NCBI GenBank assembly: GCA_002305955.1
Contig: DBRH01000066.1
Location: 1 to 51,737 of the forward strand
DNA: 51,737 nucleotides
Reading direction: 5' to 3'
From: Kosmotogaceae bacterium UBA1373
GTDB taxonomy: Bacteria; Thermotogota; Thermotogae; Petrotogales; Kosmotogaceae
Shown here: one piece after another, positions 43,219 to 51,696 of the stretch
Layout: each line of letters starts with the position of its first letter
Numbering within the stretch: position 1 is the stretch's first letter
Notes under the pieces: generated by a model
The model's database searches: none
What the model was told of the DNA's origin: nothing
Seen by the model: only the letters and a program-made list of their open reading frames with translations
Position numbers and translations under genes: made by a program

Positions 43219-43227
43219 TGATATTAT
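43219..43227 (+). promoter_or_regulatory. candidate extended -10 promoter of the DUF3798 operon
   Basis: TGATATTAT is an extended -10 (TGnTATTAT) lying 55 bases before the start codon. The -35 region (TTCGGT) is poor. The rest of 43016-43282 holds no gene I can support. Confidence 0.4.
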
Positions 43228-43282
43228 TCAGGATGCCATTTTGGCAGCCTATACACCTTAAACAGAAAAAGGGGGTTTTTGA

Positions 43283-44458
43283 ATGCGCAAAGTACTTCTA
43301 GTTCTCGTGGCAGTTCTTGTGAGTGCCGCGTTTCTTGTTGCGGCAGACTTCCACATCGGTGTCGTAACGGGTACCGTATCACAGTCCGAAGACGATCTCA
43401 GAGGGGCCGAAGCCTTGATAAAAAAATATGGAGATGCCGCCTCTGGAGGAATGATCGTCCATCTTACCTACCCGGACAACTTCATGTCGGAACAGGAAAC
43501 AGTTATCGCTCAGATCACCGGTCTCGCCGATGATCCCCTTATGAAAGCTATCATCGTCAACCAGGCCATCCCGGGAACGGTCGAAAGCTTCAGGAGAGTA
43601 AGAGAAGTAAGACCGGACATCCTCCTCCTGGCGGGTCTTCCCCATGAAGATCCTCCAATGCTGGCTGCCGCCGCTGACCTATCGGTGAACGCCGACTCCA
43701 TCGCCCGCGGCTACCTCATAATCTACACTGCCAAGCAACTTGGTGCCGAGAAGTTCATGCACATCTCCTTCCCGAGGCATATGTCTTACGAACTGCTATC
43801 CAAGAGAAGAGACATCATGAGAGCAGCCTGCGAAGAGCTGGGACTGGAATTTATCGACATGGGATCTCCCGACCCGGTCAGCGACGTTGGTGTGGCCGGT
43901 GCGCAGCAGTTCATACTTGAGAAGGTTCCCGCATGGCTTCAGGAGTTCGGAAACAAGACAGCCTTCTTCTGTACCAATGACGCACACACCGAACCTCTTC
44001 TGAGAAGAGTCGCCGAGCTCGGTGGATACTTCATTGAAGCCGACCTTCCATCACCGTTGATGGGCTACCCCGGTGCTCTCGGTGTAGCTTTCAGCGAAGA
44101 AGAGGCCGGTAATTGGCCGGCGATACTTGCAAGGGTTGAAGAAGCCGTTGTCTCCAGAGGTGGAGCGGGCAGAATGGGAACTTGGGCCTACTCTCTCGGT
44201 TACACCACCACCGCTGCTCTTGCCGAGCACGCAAAGAATGTAATCGAAGGCAAGTGTGCTATTGACGACTTCGACGCGGTAATGGCGGTTTTTGCCGAGT
44301 ACACACCGGGAGCCGGCTGGAATGGAAGCTACTACATCGATGCCGATGGAATCGAGAGAGAGAACTTCCTCATGATTTACCAGGATACCTATATCTTCGG
44401 TAAGGGTTACATGGGAATCACGGAAGTCGAGGTTCCACAGAAATACCTTGAATTTTAA
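43283..44458 (+). CDS. exported binding-protein-like DUF3798 family protein
   Basis: This 391-residue protein has a signal peptide (RKVLLVLVAVLVSAAFLVAA) and no lipobox. Alternating beta strands and helices (FHIGVVTGTVSQSEDDLRGA, AIIVNQAIPGTVESFRR, DILLLAGLPHEDPP, NKTAFFCTNDAHTEPLLRR) give a periplasmic binding protein-like two-lobe fold. I place it in DUF3798 from memory of the family. It is the first gene before an ATPase and two permeases, so it is probably the substrate-binding protein of an uncharacterised importer. AAAGGGGG precedes the ATG. Confidence 0.75.
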   Translation: MRKVLLVLVAVLVSAAFLVAADFHIGVVTGTVSQSEDDLRGAEALIKKYGDAASGGMIVHLTYPDNFMSEQETVIAQITGLADDPLMKAIIVNQAIPGTVESFRRVREVRPDILLLAGLPHEDPPMLAAAADLSVNADSIARGYLIIYTAKQLGAEKFMHISFPRHMSYELLSKRRDIMRAACEELGLEFIDMGSPDPVSDVGVAGAQQFILEKVPAWLQEFGNKTAFFCTNDAHTEPLLRRVAELGGYFIEADLPSPLMGYPGALGVAFSEEEAGNWPAILARVEEAVVSRGGAGRMGTWAYSLGYTTTAALAEHAKNVIEGKCAIDDFDAVMAVFAEYTPGAGWNGSYYIDADGIERENFLMIYQDTYIFGKGYMGITEVEVPQKYLEF

Positions 44459-44469
44459 TTGAAATAGCG

Positions 44470-44501
44470 TCAAGAAGGGGGGGCGACCCCCCTTTTCTTG
44501 A
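44470..44501 (+). terminator. strong hairpin after the binding-protein gene
   Basis: TCAAGAAGGGGGG pairs with CCCCCCTTTTCTTGA around the short loop GCGA, giving a stem of about 13 bases with a T-rich 3' arm. Enough transcripts must pass it for the ATPase gene 33 bases on. It should reduce transporter relative to binding protein. Confidence 0.8.
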
Positions 44502-44534
44502 CTCTTCTCAACTTACGGAGTTTGGGGTGAAGTT

Positions 44535-46139
44535 ATGGATGAAAAAAACTATCTGTTGAGAATGGAAGGGATCAATAAGGATTTTTTTGGTAATCAGGTT
44601 TTGAAAGACGTAACCTTGAGAGTCGCTAAGGGAGAGATAGTGGGTCTGGTTGGCGAAAACGGCGCCGGGAAGTCCACGTTGATGAACATACTGTTCGGAT
44701 TGCCCGTTATTCACCAGACGGGTGGTTACCAGGGAAAGATATATCTCGAAGATAAAGAAGTGAATTTCGCGAGTCCTTTCGAAGCCATAGAAGCCGGAAT
44801 TGGAATGGTCCACCAGGAGTTCATTCTGATACCGGGGTTCACGGCAACGGAAAATATCCTTCTCAATAGAGAATCAACTAAATACAACATTTTCGTGGAA
44901 GTCTTCGGAGAGAGATTAAAAACTCTGAATAGGCAAGAAATGCATAAGAGAGCCGTTTCAGCAATCGAGAAATTAGAGGTTCAGCTCAATCCCGACATGG
45001 TGGTCAGCGAAATGCCGGTCGGACACAGACAGTTCACTGAAATTGCTAGAGAAATGGACAGAAAATCTACGAAATTGCTGGTTTTAGACGAACCAACTGC
45101 CGTTCTAACTGAATCGGAGGCAGAAACGATGTTGAAAGCTGCCAGAAAGCTCGCAAACCTCGGTTTGTCTATCATCTTCATAAGTCACAGGCTGAGCGAG
45201 GTTCTTGCTATATCCGACAGATTGATCATTCTCAGGGATGGACAGGTGGTTCGTGAACTCGAATCTTCCAGGACCACCCCCAGGGAGGTCGCTTCGTTGA
45301 TGGTTGGTCGCGAGATAAAGGAAGGCCTGTCAAAAAAGTCGAAAGAGTTCGAAAAGTCAGAAATAGTTCTGGAGATAAAGGATCTGTGGGTCGATATGCC
45401 GGGCGAACAGGTAAACGGGGTCGATCTACAGGTACGTAAGGGCGAAATTCTGGGAATAGGTGGACTCGCCGGTCAGGGCAAACTGGGAATAGCCAATGGG
45501 ATAATGGGTCTCTTCCCAGCCGAGGGAGAGGTAGTTTACAGAGACGAAAAACTGCCCTTGAACAACCCAGTGAGAGTATTGGGCAAGGGTATAGCATTCG
45601 TATCCGAGGACAGGAGGGGAGTCGGCCTCTTGCTGGATGAACCCATTGATCTCAACATAGTCTTCACTGCCATGCAGATACAGGGAAGGTTCATCAAGAA
45701 ACTGATGGGCGGGTTGATAAAATGGCGCGACGATAAGGAGATCGCCAGGGTAGCCAGAGAGTACGTTGATTCTTTGCAGATTAAGTGTGTGAGTGAGAAA
45801 CAAAATGCCAAAGAGCTTTCGGGAGGAAACCAGCAGAAAATCTGCCTTGCCAAAGCCTTCGTTCTGGAACCCGATCTTCTATTTGTTTCCGAACCTACCA
45901 GAGGTATAGATGTTGGTGCCAAAAGCGTCGTCCTGGAGACTCTCAAAAGACAGAACAGGGAACACGGAACGACAATCGTAATGACTTCTTCGGAGCTTGA
46001 AGAACTGCGATCGATCTGCGACAGGATAGCCATCGTCAGTGAAGGGAAGATAGTCGGTATTCTACCTCCAACTGCCGATCCGGCCGATTTTGGACTATTG
46101 ATGCTCGGAGAACAGGAAGAGGTGAAGGCCAGTGTTTGA
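44535..46139 (+). CDS. ABC importer ATPase with two fused nucleotide-binding domains (RbsA/BMP-transporter type)
   Basis: This 534-residue double ATPase has, in the first half, Walker A GENGAGKST, a degenerate signature (MPVGHRQFTEIA) and Walker B LLVLDEPTAVLT. The second half has a degenerate Walker A (GGLAGQGKLG), a good signature LSGGNQQK and Walker B VSEPTRGIDVG, in which the usual Asp is Ser. This asymmetry is common in monosaccharide and nucleoside (BMP-type) importers. It is followed by two permeases that overlap in turn. Confidence 0.9.
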   Translation: MDEKNYLLRMEGINKDFFGNQVLKDVTLRVAKGEIVGLVGENGAGKSTLMNILFGLPVIHQTGGYQGKIYLEDKEVNFASPFEAIEAGIGMVHQEFILIPGFTATENILLNRESTKYNIFVEVFGERLKTLNRQEMHKRAVSAIEKLEVQLNPDMVVSEMPVGHRQFTEIAREMDRKSTKLLVLDEPTAVLTESEAETMLKAARKLANLGLSIIFISHRLSEVLAISDRLIILRDGQVVRELESSRTTPREVASLMVGREIKEGLSKKSKEFEKSEIVLEIKDLWVDMPGEQVNGVDLQVRKGEILGIGGLAGQGKLGIANGIMGLFPAEGEVVYRDEKLPLNNPVRVLGKGIAFVSEDRRGVGLLLDEPIDLNIVFTAMQIQGRFIKKLMGGLIKWRDDKEIARVAREYVDSLQIKCVSEKQNAKELSGGNQQKICLAKAFVLEPDLLFVSEPTRGIDVGAKSVVLETLKRQNREHGTTIVMTSSELEELRSICDRIAIVSEGKIVGILPPTADPADFGLLMLGEQEEVKASV

Positions 46140-47175
46140 GAAAATCAAAAAGCTCATCGAAAAGGCTGGCTGGCCTAGAATAATCATCGGATTGTTCCTG
46201 TTGTCTCTGTTTTTTATAGCACCGTTCGTAGGAATAAAGGTGAGCACTTCTATAAGCGACACGATCGTCAGGTTCGCAATGAACGCGGTCCTGGTGCTTT
46301 CGCTTGTTCCAATGGTGCAATCTGGGTGCGGACTGAACTTTGGAATGCAACTAGGAGTTATCGCCGGACTGATTGGAGCCATAACCAGCATAGAGCTCGG
46401 GATTACCGGATTGGCAGGTTTCCTGGTCGCAATCGTTATCGCGATCCCCTTTGCGGCAATTCTAGGGTTCCTATATGGATTACTGCTAAACAGGGTTAAG
46501 GGCGATGAAATGGTCGTTGCGACTTACGTCGGATTCTCTTCGGTCGCTTTTATGAGTATGATGTGGCTGCTCCTGCCCTACAAAAGCCCGAACATGATCT
46601 GGGGTTACGGTGGCGAGGGCCTGAGAACTACCATAAGTGTCGAAGGTTACTGGCTTGGCGTTTTGAACGACTTCCTAAGTATAAAGGTTGGAAATTTCTT
46701 TTTCCCGACCGGTACGATCATCTTTTTTGGGCTTATGGCTTTGATCATCTGGATTTTCTTCAAAACGAAACTCGGTACTGCCATGACGGCGGCAGGATCG
46801 AACCCGGTTTACGCCAGGGCAGCCGGCGTAAATGTTGACAGGATGAGAGTGCTTTCTGTCGTTATCTCGACTATCGTAGCCGCGATCGGAATCCTCGTTT
46901 ACGAACAAAGTTTCGGCTTTATACAACTCTATATGGCGCCTCTACTAATGGCCTTCCCCGCGGTCGCTGCGCTCCTGCTAGGTGGTGCCTCTGTCTCCAA
47001 AGCGTCGATGGGAAACGTTATAGTCGGAACGTTCCTGTTTCAGGGTATTCTTACGATGACACCTTCTGTCATGAACAACATCATAAAGAGCGATATGTCT
47101 GAGGTAATAAGGATAATCGTTTCCAACGGTATGATTGTGTACGCTCTGACAAGAAGAATGAAGGTGAGAACATGA
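46132..47175 (+). CDS. ABC importer permease, BPD_transp_2 type (first)
   Basis: This 347-residue permease has about eight to ten hydrophobic helices. NFGMQLGVIAGLIGAI near residue 65 and AGSNPVYARAAGVNVDRMRV in the cytoplasmic coupling loop are typical of sugar/nucleoside importer permeases (RbsC/YufP type). LLLGGASVSKASMGNVIVG lies near the end. GTG 46132 overlaps the ATPase gene by eight bases. It is the partner of the next permease. Confidence 0.88.
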   Translation: MFEKIKKLIEKAGWPRIIIGLFLLSLFFIAPFVGIKVSTSISDTIVRFAMNAVLVLSLVPMVQSGCGLNFGMQLGVIAGLIGAITSIELGITGLAGFLVAIVIAIPFAAILGFLYGLLLNRVKGDEMVVATYVGFSSVAFMSMMWLLLPYKSPNMIWGYGGEGLRTTISVEGYWLGVLNDFLSIKVGNFFFPTGTIIFFGLMALIIWIFFKTKLGTAMTAAGSNPVYARAAGVNVDRMRVLSVVISTIVAAIGILVYEQSFGFIQLYMAPLLMAFPAVAALLLGGASVSKASMGNVIVGTFLFQGILTMTPSVMNNIIKSDMSEVIRIIVSNGMIVYALTRRMKVRT

Positions 47176-48311
47176 AAGATCAAAGCCTGACCCGTGCGAA
47201 AAGTCCGCTGGCTAGATTTGTGATTTCCAACGCCGTTCCTATTCTTTTTATAGTACTGCTAATATTCGCTATACCACTTTCGGGCTTTTCTACCGATTAT
47301 CTTATCAACGAAATAATAACAAGATTGGGTAGAAACTCCTTTCTGGTCATCTCTCTTTTAATACCTGTAATGGCCGGAATGGGGCTGAACTTCGGTATCG
47401 TACTCGGAGCAATGGCCGGTCAGATAGGGCTCATCTTCATGCTAGACTGGGGCGTTGTGGGCATACCAGGTATCTTGCTGGCGATGCTTATAGGCACGCC
47501 GATTGCAATTCTTCTGGGACTGCTGGCGGGTACGATCCTGAACAGGGCTAAAGGTAGAGAAATGGTAACGTCTATGATTCTCGGTTTTTTCATCAACGGT
47601 ATTTATCAGTTGACGATTCTGTATGGTATGGGAAGCTTAATACCGATTACCAGCAACAAAATACTACTTCCGAGGGGTTACGGAGTGAGAAACGCCCTCG
47701 ATCTGATCAGCGTGAGAAAGGTACTCGACAATATGTGGTCGATCAATATCAGCAACATTTCCATACCACTCGGTGTATTCTCGATAATAATCGGTTTGTG
47801 CATCTTCGTTTATTGGTTCACCAAGACCAAACTCGGGCAGGACATGAGGGCTGTCGGGCAGGATATGCAAGTTGCCGCCACAGCAGGTATAAACGTTGAC
47901 CGAACCAGGACGCTGTCGATAATAATATCGACCGTACTCGCATGTTTCGGCCAGATAATCTTCCTGCAGAACATAGGGACGATAAACACTTACAACTCTC
48001 ACGACCAGGTTGGAACCTTCGCGATTGCTGCCTTGCTGATAGGAGGGGCGTCGGTTGTGAAGGCTACGATACCGAATGTGTTTATCGGTATAACGCTCTT
48101 CCACCTGACTTTTATAGTCGCTCCGAGAGCCGGCAAGGAGCTTCTGGGTCAGGCTCAAATCGGAGAATTCTTCAGGGTCTTCGTCTCTTACGGAATCATC
48201 GCGATATCGCTTGCGCTTTACGCCTGGAGAAGACAGGTAGAAAAAGAGACGGAAAGAAGGCAGGCAAAAGCGGCGATCAAGGCGGCCATAGAAGATAAGG
48301 CGGAGGGATGA
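47172..48311 (+). CDS. ABC importer permease, BPD_transp_2 type (second)
   Basis: This 379-residue paralogue of the preceding permease shares the landmarks MGLNFGIVLGAMAGQIGLI and VGQDMQVAATAGINVDRTRT in the coupling loop and LIGGASVVKATIPNVFIG. It ends in a charged tail rich in Lys, Glu and Arg. ATG 47172 overlaps the previous stop by four bases. Together the two should form a heterodimeric channel. Confidence 0.88.
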   Translation: MKDQSLTRAKSPLARFVISNAVPILFIVLLIFAIPLSGFSTDYLINEIITRLGRNSFLVISLLIPVMAGMGLNFGIVLGAMAGQIGLIFMLDWGVVGIPGILLAMLIGTPIAILLGLLAGTILNRAKGREMVTSMILGFFINGIYQLTILYGMGSLIPITSNKILLPRGYGVRNALDLISVRKVLDNMWSINISNISIPLGVFSIIIGLCIFVYWFTKTKLGQDMRAVGQDMQVAATAGINVDRTRTLSIIISTVLACFGQIIFLQNIGTINTYNSHDQVGTFAIAALLIGGASVVKATIPNVFIGITLFHLTFIVAPRAGKELLGQAQIGEFFRVFVSYGIIAISLALYAWRRQVEKETERRQAKAAIKAAIEDKAEG

Positions 48312-48313
48312 TG

Positions 48314-48691
48314 ATGAAGAGAAATATAATCAGGCTCGCCCTCGTGATTGTGTTGATAGTCCTGGGATTGTGTCTGTATGTTCTGGGGAAAGAGCACAAG
48401 ATATTCGTGGACAACAGGGATATCGTGATAAACGGAACCGAGCTGAAGTCAACCAACCCTTTCATCGTGTACGTTGACAATGTCGATCTCGAAGAAGTTG
48501 GTAAGGGCAAGAGAAAAGTCGCTTATTCGCCGGGACCATGGCATACTGTGAAAGCGATCGAGAAACTTCCCGATGGAACCACGCGAGAATTCGTCAAAAA
48601 ATTCACTTTATCACCGAAAGACACTGCTATTATTAACTTACCTGCCCTGGTATCTGAAAAGGATGGGTGGCTGAAAATTGAGGGCGAGTAA
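48314..48691 (+). CDS. small membrane-anchored protein of unknown function (DUF6672-like)
   Basis: This 125-residue protein has one N-terminal helix (IIRLALVIVLIVLGLCLYVL) and a ~95-residue extracytoplasmic beta-rich domain (KIFVDNRDIVINGTELKST, PGPWHTVKAIEKLPDGTTRE). The start is taken at ATG 48314, six bases after GGAGGG, rather than at the two preceding ATGs. It is the last gene of the importer operon, so it may help assemble the transporter or present substrate. I connect it with DUF6672 from memory of the same gene order; it has no known function. Confidence 0.6.
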   Translation: MKRNIIRLALVIVLIVLGLCLYVLGKEHKIFVDNRDIVINGTELKSTNPFIVYVDNVDLEEVGKGKRKVAYSPGPWHTVKAIEKLPDGTTREFVKKFTLSPKDTAIINLPALVSEKDGWLKIEGE

Positions 48692-48704
48692 TCGCCCTCT
48701 TTTC
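48680..48704 (+). terminator. terminator overlapping the end of the last importer gene
   Basis: GAGGGCGA (48680-48687) and TCGCCCTC (48692-48699) form an 8-base stem followed by TTTTC. The loop contains the TAA stop codon. It ends the 43283-48691 operon. Confidence 0.85.
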
Positions 48705-48783
48705 TATAACTCCCACCGCATTTCAAACGCTATTCTGTTATCATTTTTAAGGACGACTAGACTGCTTTCCGGAGGAAGTTGAG

Positions 48784-50322
48784 ATGGAAGAGTTAACCAT
48801 CGAATTCAAAGATATCGAAAACATGCTCGAACATATCAGGAGCGTATTAGTTCGGGTCGGTCTCAACAATCTAAGAGTCAAATTCCCGGCCGATGTCACC
48901 AACGTCGGAGCGAAGGGAAACTACGTCTATATAAACGTTTCACAGGACTACACGGAGCGTGGTGCAAAGAGAAAGATCGATTTGAACATGATCGCGGATA
49001 TGGCGGCTTTCGGTAGAATGGGAAGACAGCTCGGATTGAAATCATCTAACGAACTTAAAGGAAAAAAGTGGCAATTTCAGGGTACTATCAGCTTTTACAA
49101 ACCCCGGGCCAGTTTCTCCATCTGGATAGATACCATCGCACCATTAGGCGAGTCGGATATTACGGTCCGGCGTCGCGAGATCTACGCTGCGTTGAAATCG
49201 AATAACGCACTCAGAACAGAGGAACACGAATTGAGCGAGCTCCAGCCTATACGCAAAATAGCCGTCATCTCGTCGGCCACAGCCGCAGGGCTGGGGGATT
49301 TCTACTCCAATTTGAATCTTAAAGAGCCGTACAGACCCGTGGTTCATCTATATGAATCTTTCATGCAGGGCAGCGAAACCGTTCCGGGGATCTTGAAGGC
49401 TCTCAACATGATCAAGACCTCTCTTATCGCTTACGATGTGGTAGTTATTACACGCGGGGGAGGTTCGGCGATCGATCTTATGTATTTCGACGATCTAGAT
49501 TTAGGAATGGCTATATCGGCTTTTAGCAGAGATTACTGCCCGATCTTGAGCGCTATCGGCCACGAACGTGATTTCACCATACCGGATTTCGTCTCCTGGA
49601 AGCGTTTCGATACTCCCACCGCTGCGGCGAAAGCCATAACCGAACAGATAAACACTCACAGCGAGAGCCTGAATCAAGCGGCCGCAACGTTGAAAAAAGA
49701 AATGGAATGGCTCTTCGAGAAAACATCCACGTTAGCGGAGTTTGAAAGGCTCAGAGAGTTCGCCACCAGAGTGGAGACACTCATTGAGAGATCCGACGAA
49801 CAGTTCGAAACAGTTGCTGAAAGAACATCGAGACGTCTACTGTCGGAAATCGAAAGAGCAGCCTCCTTCATAGACTCCCTCGACAGGGACAGTTACGCCA
49901 TCACAATCGAGAGGACCTTTGAGAGAGTTTTAATTCTTACAGACAGCCTCTTCGAGAGAGCCAGCACAATTCTGGACAGACATCTGAAAGAATCCGCGAG
50001 TGCACTCGATAAGGTAAATGTTGATGTGTCTATGGACAGTCTTCTCTTCCGCACAGACACCTCTCTGGATCTTTTCGAGAAAGGTGTGCTGAGATCGTTC
50101 GAAAGAGTTGAATCGAACGCAGTAAATAATCTTGAGGAGCTATCTTCGGGGTTGGTGGAACACGGCGGCTATGCCGCATCTCTACTTTTAGGCGGAGTTG
50201 TTTTGAAAAGAGATTCTCACGTTGTTAGAAGCGCCAGGGAAGTGACCAGAGGCGATAGGCTTGAATGCTATTTCGCTGATGGGTGCGCGACAACCATTAT
50301 AGATGAAGTTACGGAGGTATGA
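48784..50322 (+). CDS. xseA: exodeoxyribonuclease VII large subunit
   Basis: This 512-residue nuclease subunit has an N-terminal OB-like domain, with ADVTNVGAKGNYVYINVSQD and KGKKWQFQGTISFYKPRASF. The catalytic core reads VVVITRGGGSAIDL, FDDLDLGMAI, SAIGHERDFTIPDF and RFDTPTAAA. A long coiled-coil region (about 310-450, many Glu, Arg, Leu) and a C-terminal beta segment follow. The large subunit degrades single-stranded DNA from both ends with the small subunit. GGAGGAAGTTGAG precedes the ATG. Confidence 0.93.
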   Translation: MEELTIEFKDIENMLEHIRSVLVRVGLNNLRVKFPADVTNVGAKGNYVYINVSQDYTERGAKRKIDLNMIADMAAFGRMGRQLGLKSSNELKGKKWQFQGTISFYKPRASFSIWIDTIAPLGESDITVRRREIYAALKSNNALRTEEHELSELQPIRKIAVISSATAAGLGDFYSNLNLKEPYRPVVHLYESFMQGSETVPGILKALNMIKTSLIAYDVVVITRGGGSAIDLMYFDDLDLGMAISAFSRDYCPILSAIGHERDFTIPDFVSWKRFDTPTAAAKAITEQINTHSESLNQAAATLKKEMEWLFEKTSTLAEFERLREFATRVETLIERSDEQFETVAERTSRRLLSEIERAASFIDSLDRDSYAITIERTFERVLILTDSLFERASTILDRHLKESASALDKVNVDVSMDSLLFRTDTSLDLFEKGVLRSFERVESNAVNNLEELSSGLVEHGGYAASLLLGGVVLKRDSHVVRSAREVTRGDRLECYFADGCATTIIDEVTEV

Positions 50323-50323
50323 G

Positions 50324-50677
50324 ATGGAAGAGAAGACGATAGAGGGGATACTGAAGCTCAAAGAAGAACAGATAAACTCCATGGATTTCAAAAAGCTTCT
50401 TGCATATATCAGATCGATCGACGAATACTTCAGGAGTAATACCAATCCCGATGTTGAAACGGCCCTCAAGACCTATCAGAAAGCGATTCAGCTACTGACA
50501 GCTGCCAGAATGAGGCTAATGGTGTTGAAGAAAGAGAAAGAGGAACTCGATAGAAAATACTCTCAGTTTCTCGCCTCCATATCCGGGGAAACGATCGGGG
50601 AATCGAACTCCGGCGAAACAGAAGAAGATGAAGAGAAATCGAGCGACACCCAGAAGAATGGCAGGCTTCCTTTTTAG
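50324..50677 (+). CDS. probable exodeoxyribonuclease VII small subunit with acidic SSB-like tail
   Basis: This 117-residue protein starts at ATG 50324, five bases after GGAGGT, adjoining xseA. Residues 1-80 form a helical coiled coil (NPDVETALKTYQKAIQLLTA, MVLKKEKEELDRKY) like XseB, though larger than the usual 70-90 residues. It ends in an acidic linker (GETEEDEEKSSDT) and the sequence NGRLPF. The last three residues match the LPF-type end of single-stranded DNA-binding proteins. XseB identity rests on position and helix pattern. Confidence 0.6.
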   Translation: MEEKTIEGILKLKEEQINSMDFKKLLAYIRSIDEYFRSNTNPDVETALKTYQKAIQLLTAARMRLMVLKKEKEELDRKYSQFLASISGETIGESNSGETEEDEEKSSDTQKNGRLPF

Positions 50678-50688
50678 GTGCGAGTGCA

Positions 50689-51216
50689 GTGGAGGAGGTT
50701 TACAGAAGTATAGAGGGTTTAGAGATCGTCCGGATCTGTGAAGAAGATGCGCAGAAAGTCATTGAATACGTCAACCGGGTGAGCGGAGAGAGCGACTACC
50801 TGAGTTTCGGTGAAAATGAGTTCATGACTACTGTCGAAGAGGAGAGAGAAGTCATCAGATCTTACAGAGAACGCGATAACTGCCTGATAATCGCTGCCCG
50901 GCTCGGGGGGAATATAGTGGGATTGCTGACCTTCGAAGGTGGACGCAGAGAAAGGCTGAAGCACAGAGGTGAGTTCGGTCTTACAGTCTCTAAAGAATAC
51001 TGGGGAATGGGTATAGGAAAAAGGCTTATCGAATACATGATCAAAGCGGTAAAAGAGAGCGGCATCACAAGAATCGGCCTTCAAGTTAGAGTCGATAACG
51101 TACGAGCTATAAAGCTTTATTCGAATCTTGGGTTCGAGATCGAAGGCCGTATCAAGAAATTCATGAAAATAAAAGAAAAGTACTTCGATTTTCTACAGAT
51201 GGGTTTCGACCTTTGA
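50689..51216 (+). CDS. GNAT-family N-acetyltransferase
   Basis: This 175-residue acetyltransferase has the acetyl-CoA motif YWGMGIGKRLIEY after FGLTVSKE, and VRVDNVRAIKLYSNLGFEIE near the end, as in RimI/RimJ-like proteins. It may acetylate a protein N terminus, an amine or an antibiotic; the substrate is not shown. GTG 50689 follows AGGTG by eight bases. Its stop adjoins the stop of the next, convergent gene with no spacer. Confidence 0.85.
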   Translation: MEEVYRSIEGLEIVRICEEDAQKVIEYVNRVSGESDYLSFGENEFMTTVEEEREVIRSYRERDNCLIIAARLGGNIVGLLTFEGGRRERLKHRGEFGLTVSKEYWGMGIGKRLIEYMIKAVKESGITRIGLQVRVDNVRAIKLYSNLGFEIEGRIKKFMKIKEKYFDFLQMGFDL

Positions 51217-51696
51217 TCACTTCTTTTTGAGAAGAATCAACACTCCAAACCCGATCAGAAGGGCACCGACAATTATAACCGCCCATTTGGACAGAGTAGA
51301 GGGTATCAGCGATATCACTGCAACAATGGTTAGTACAAATATCGGTGTCAGAAGTGCTTTAGGTTTTCTTCCACCGGCCAGGTACAGCTGCAAGAGACCA
51401 ACGGCAGGAGCAAGTATGAAAAGGGCCCAGCCTCCACCTTCGTAGAAACCATCGAAGATCACTCCCAGAGTGAGTGCAAGAGCGACGGTAAGCAACACTC
51501 CTCCTGGAACGAAAAGCCCCTTCTCCCCTCTGATGGCGTTGTATTCCATTATCAGTCCGGGAACCCATATGAACAATAACCAGAAATTCTCCAGCAATGA
51601 AGGGACGAAAATAATCGACAGTCCCAGGGCAATAACTATAACGCCCATGAAGACCTGGGCAATACTGCTTTTGGTTGAAACTCTTTCTTCGGGCAT
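51217..51696 (-). CDS. integral membrane protein of unknown function
   Basis: This 159-residue protein starts at ATG 51696, six bases after GGAGGAGGT. It has about five hydrophobic helices (AQVFMGVIVIALGLSIIFV, NFWLLFIWVPGLIMEYNAI, GGVLLTVALALTLGVIFDGF, ALLTPIFVLTIVAVISLI, AVIIVGALLIGFGVLILL) and no charged catalytic motif. It is similar in feel to small bacterial DUF membrane proteins but I do not recognise a family. A TATTAT box near the right edge (minus strand) may be its promoter. Confidence 0.7.
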   Translation of the reverse strand: MPEERVSTKSSIAQVFMGVIVIALGLSIIFVPSLLENFWLLFIWVPGLIMEYNAIRGEKGLFVPGGVLLTVALALTLGVIFDGFYEGGGWALFILAPAVGLLQLYLAGGRKPKALLTPIFVLTIVAVISLIPSTLSKWAVIIVGALLIGFGVLILLKKK

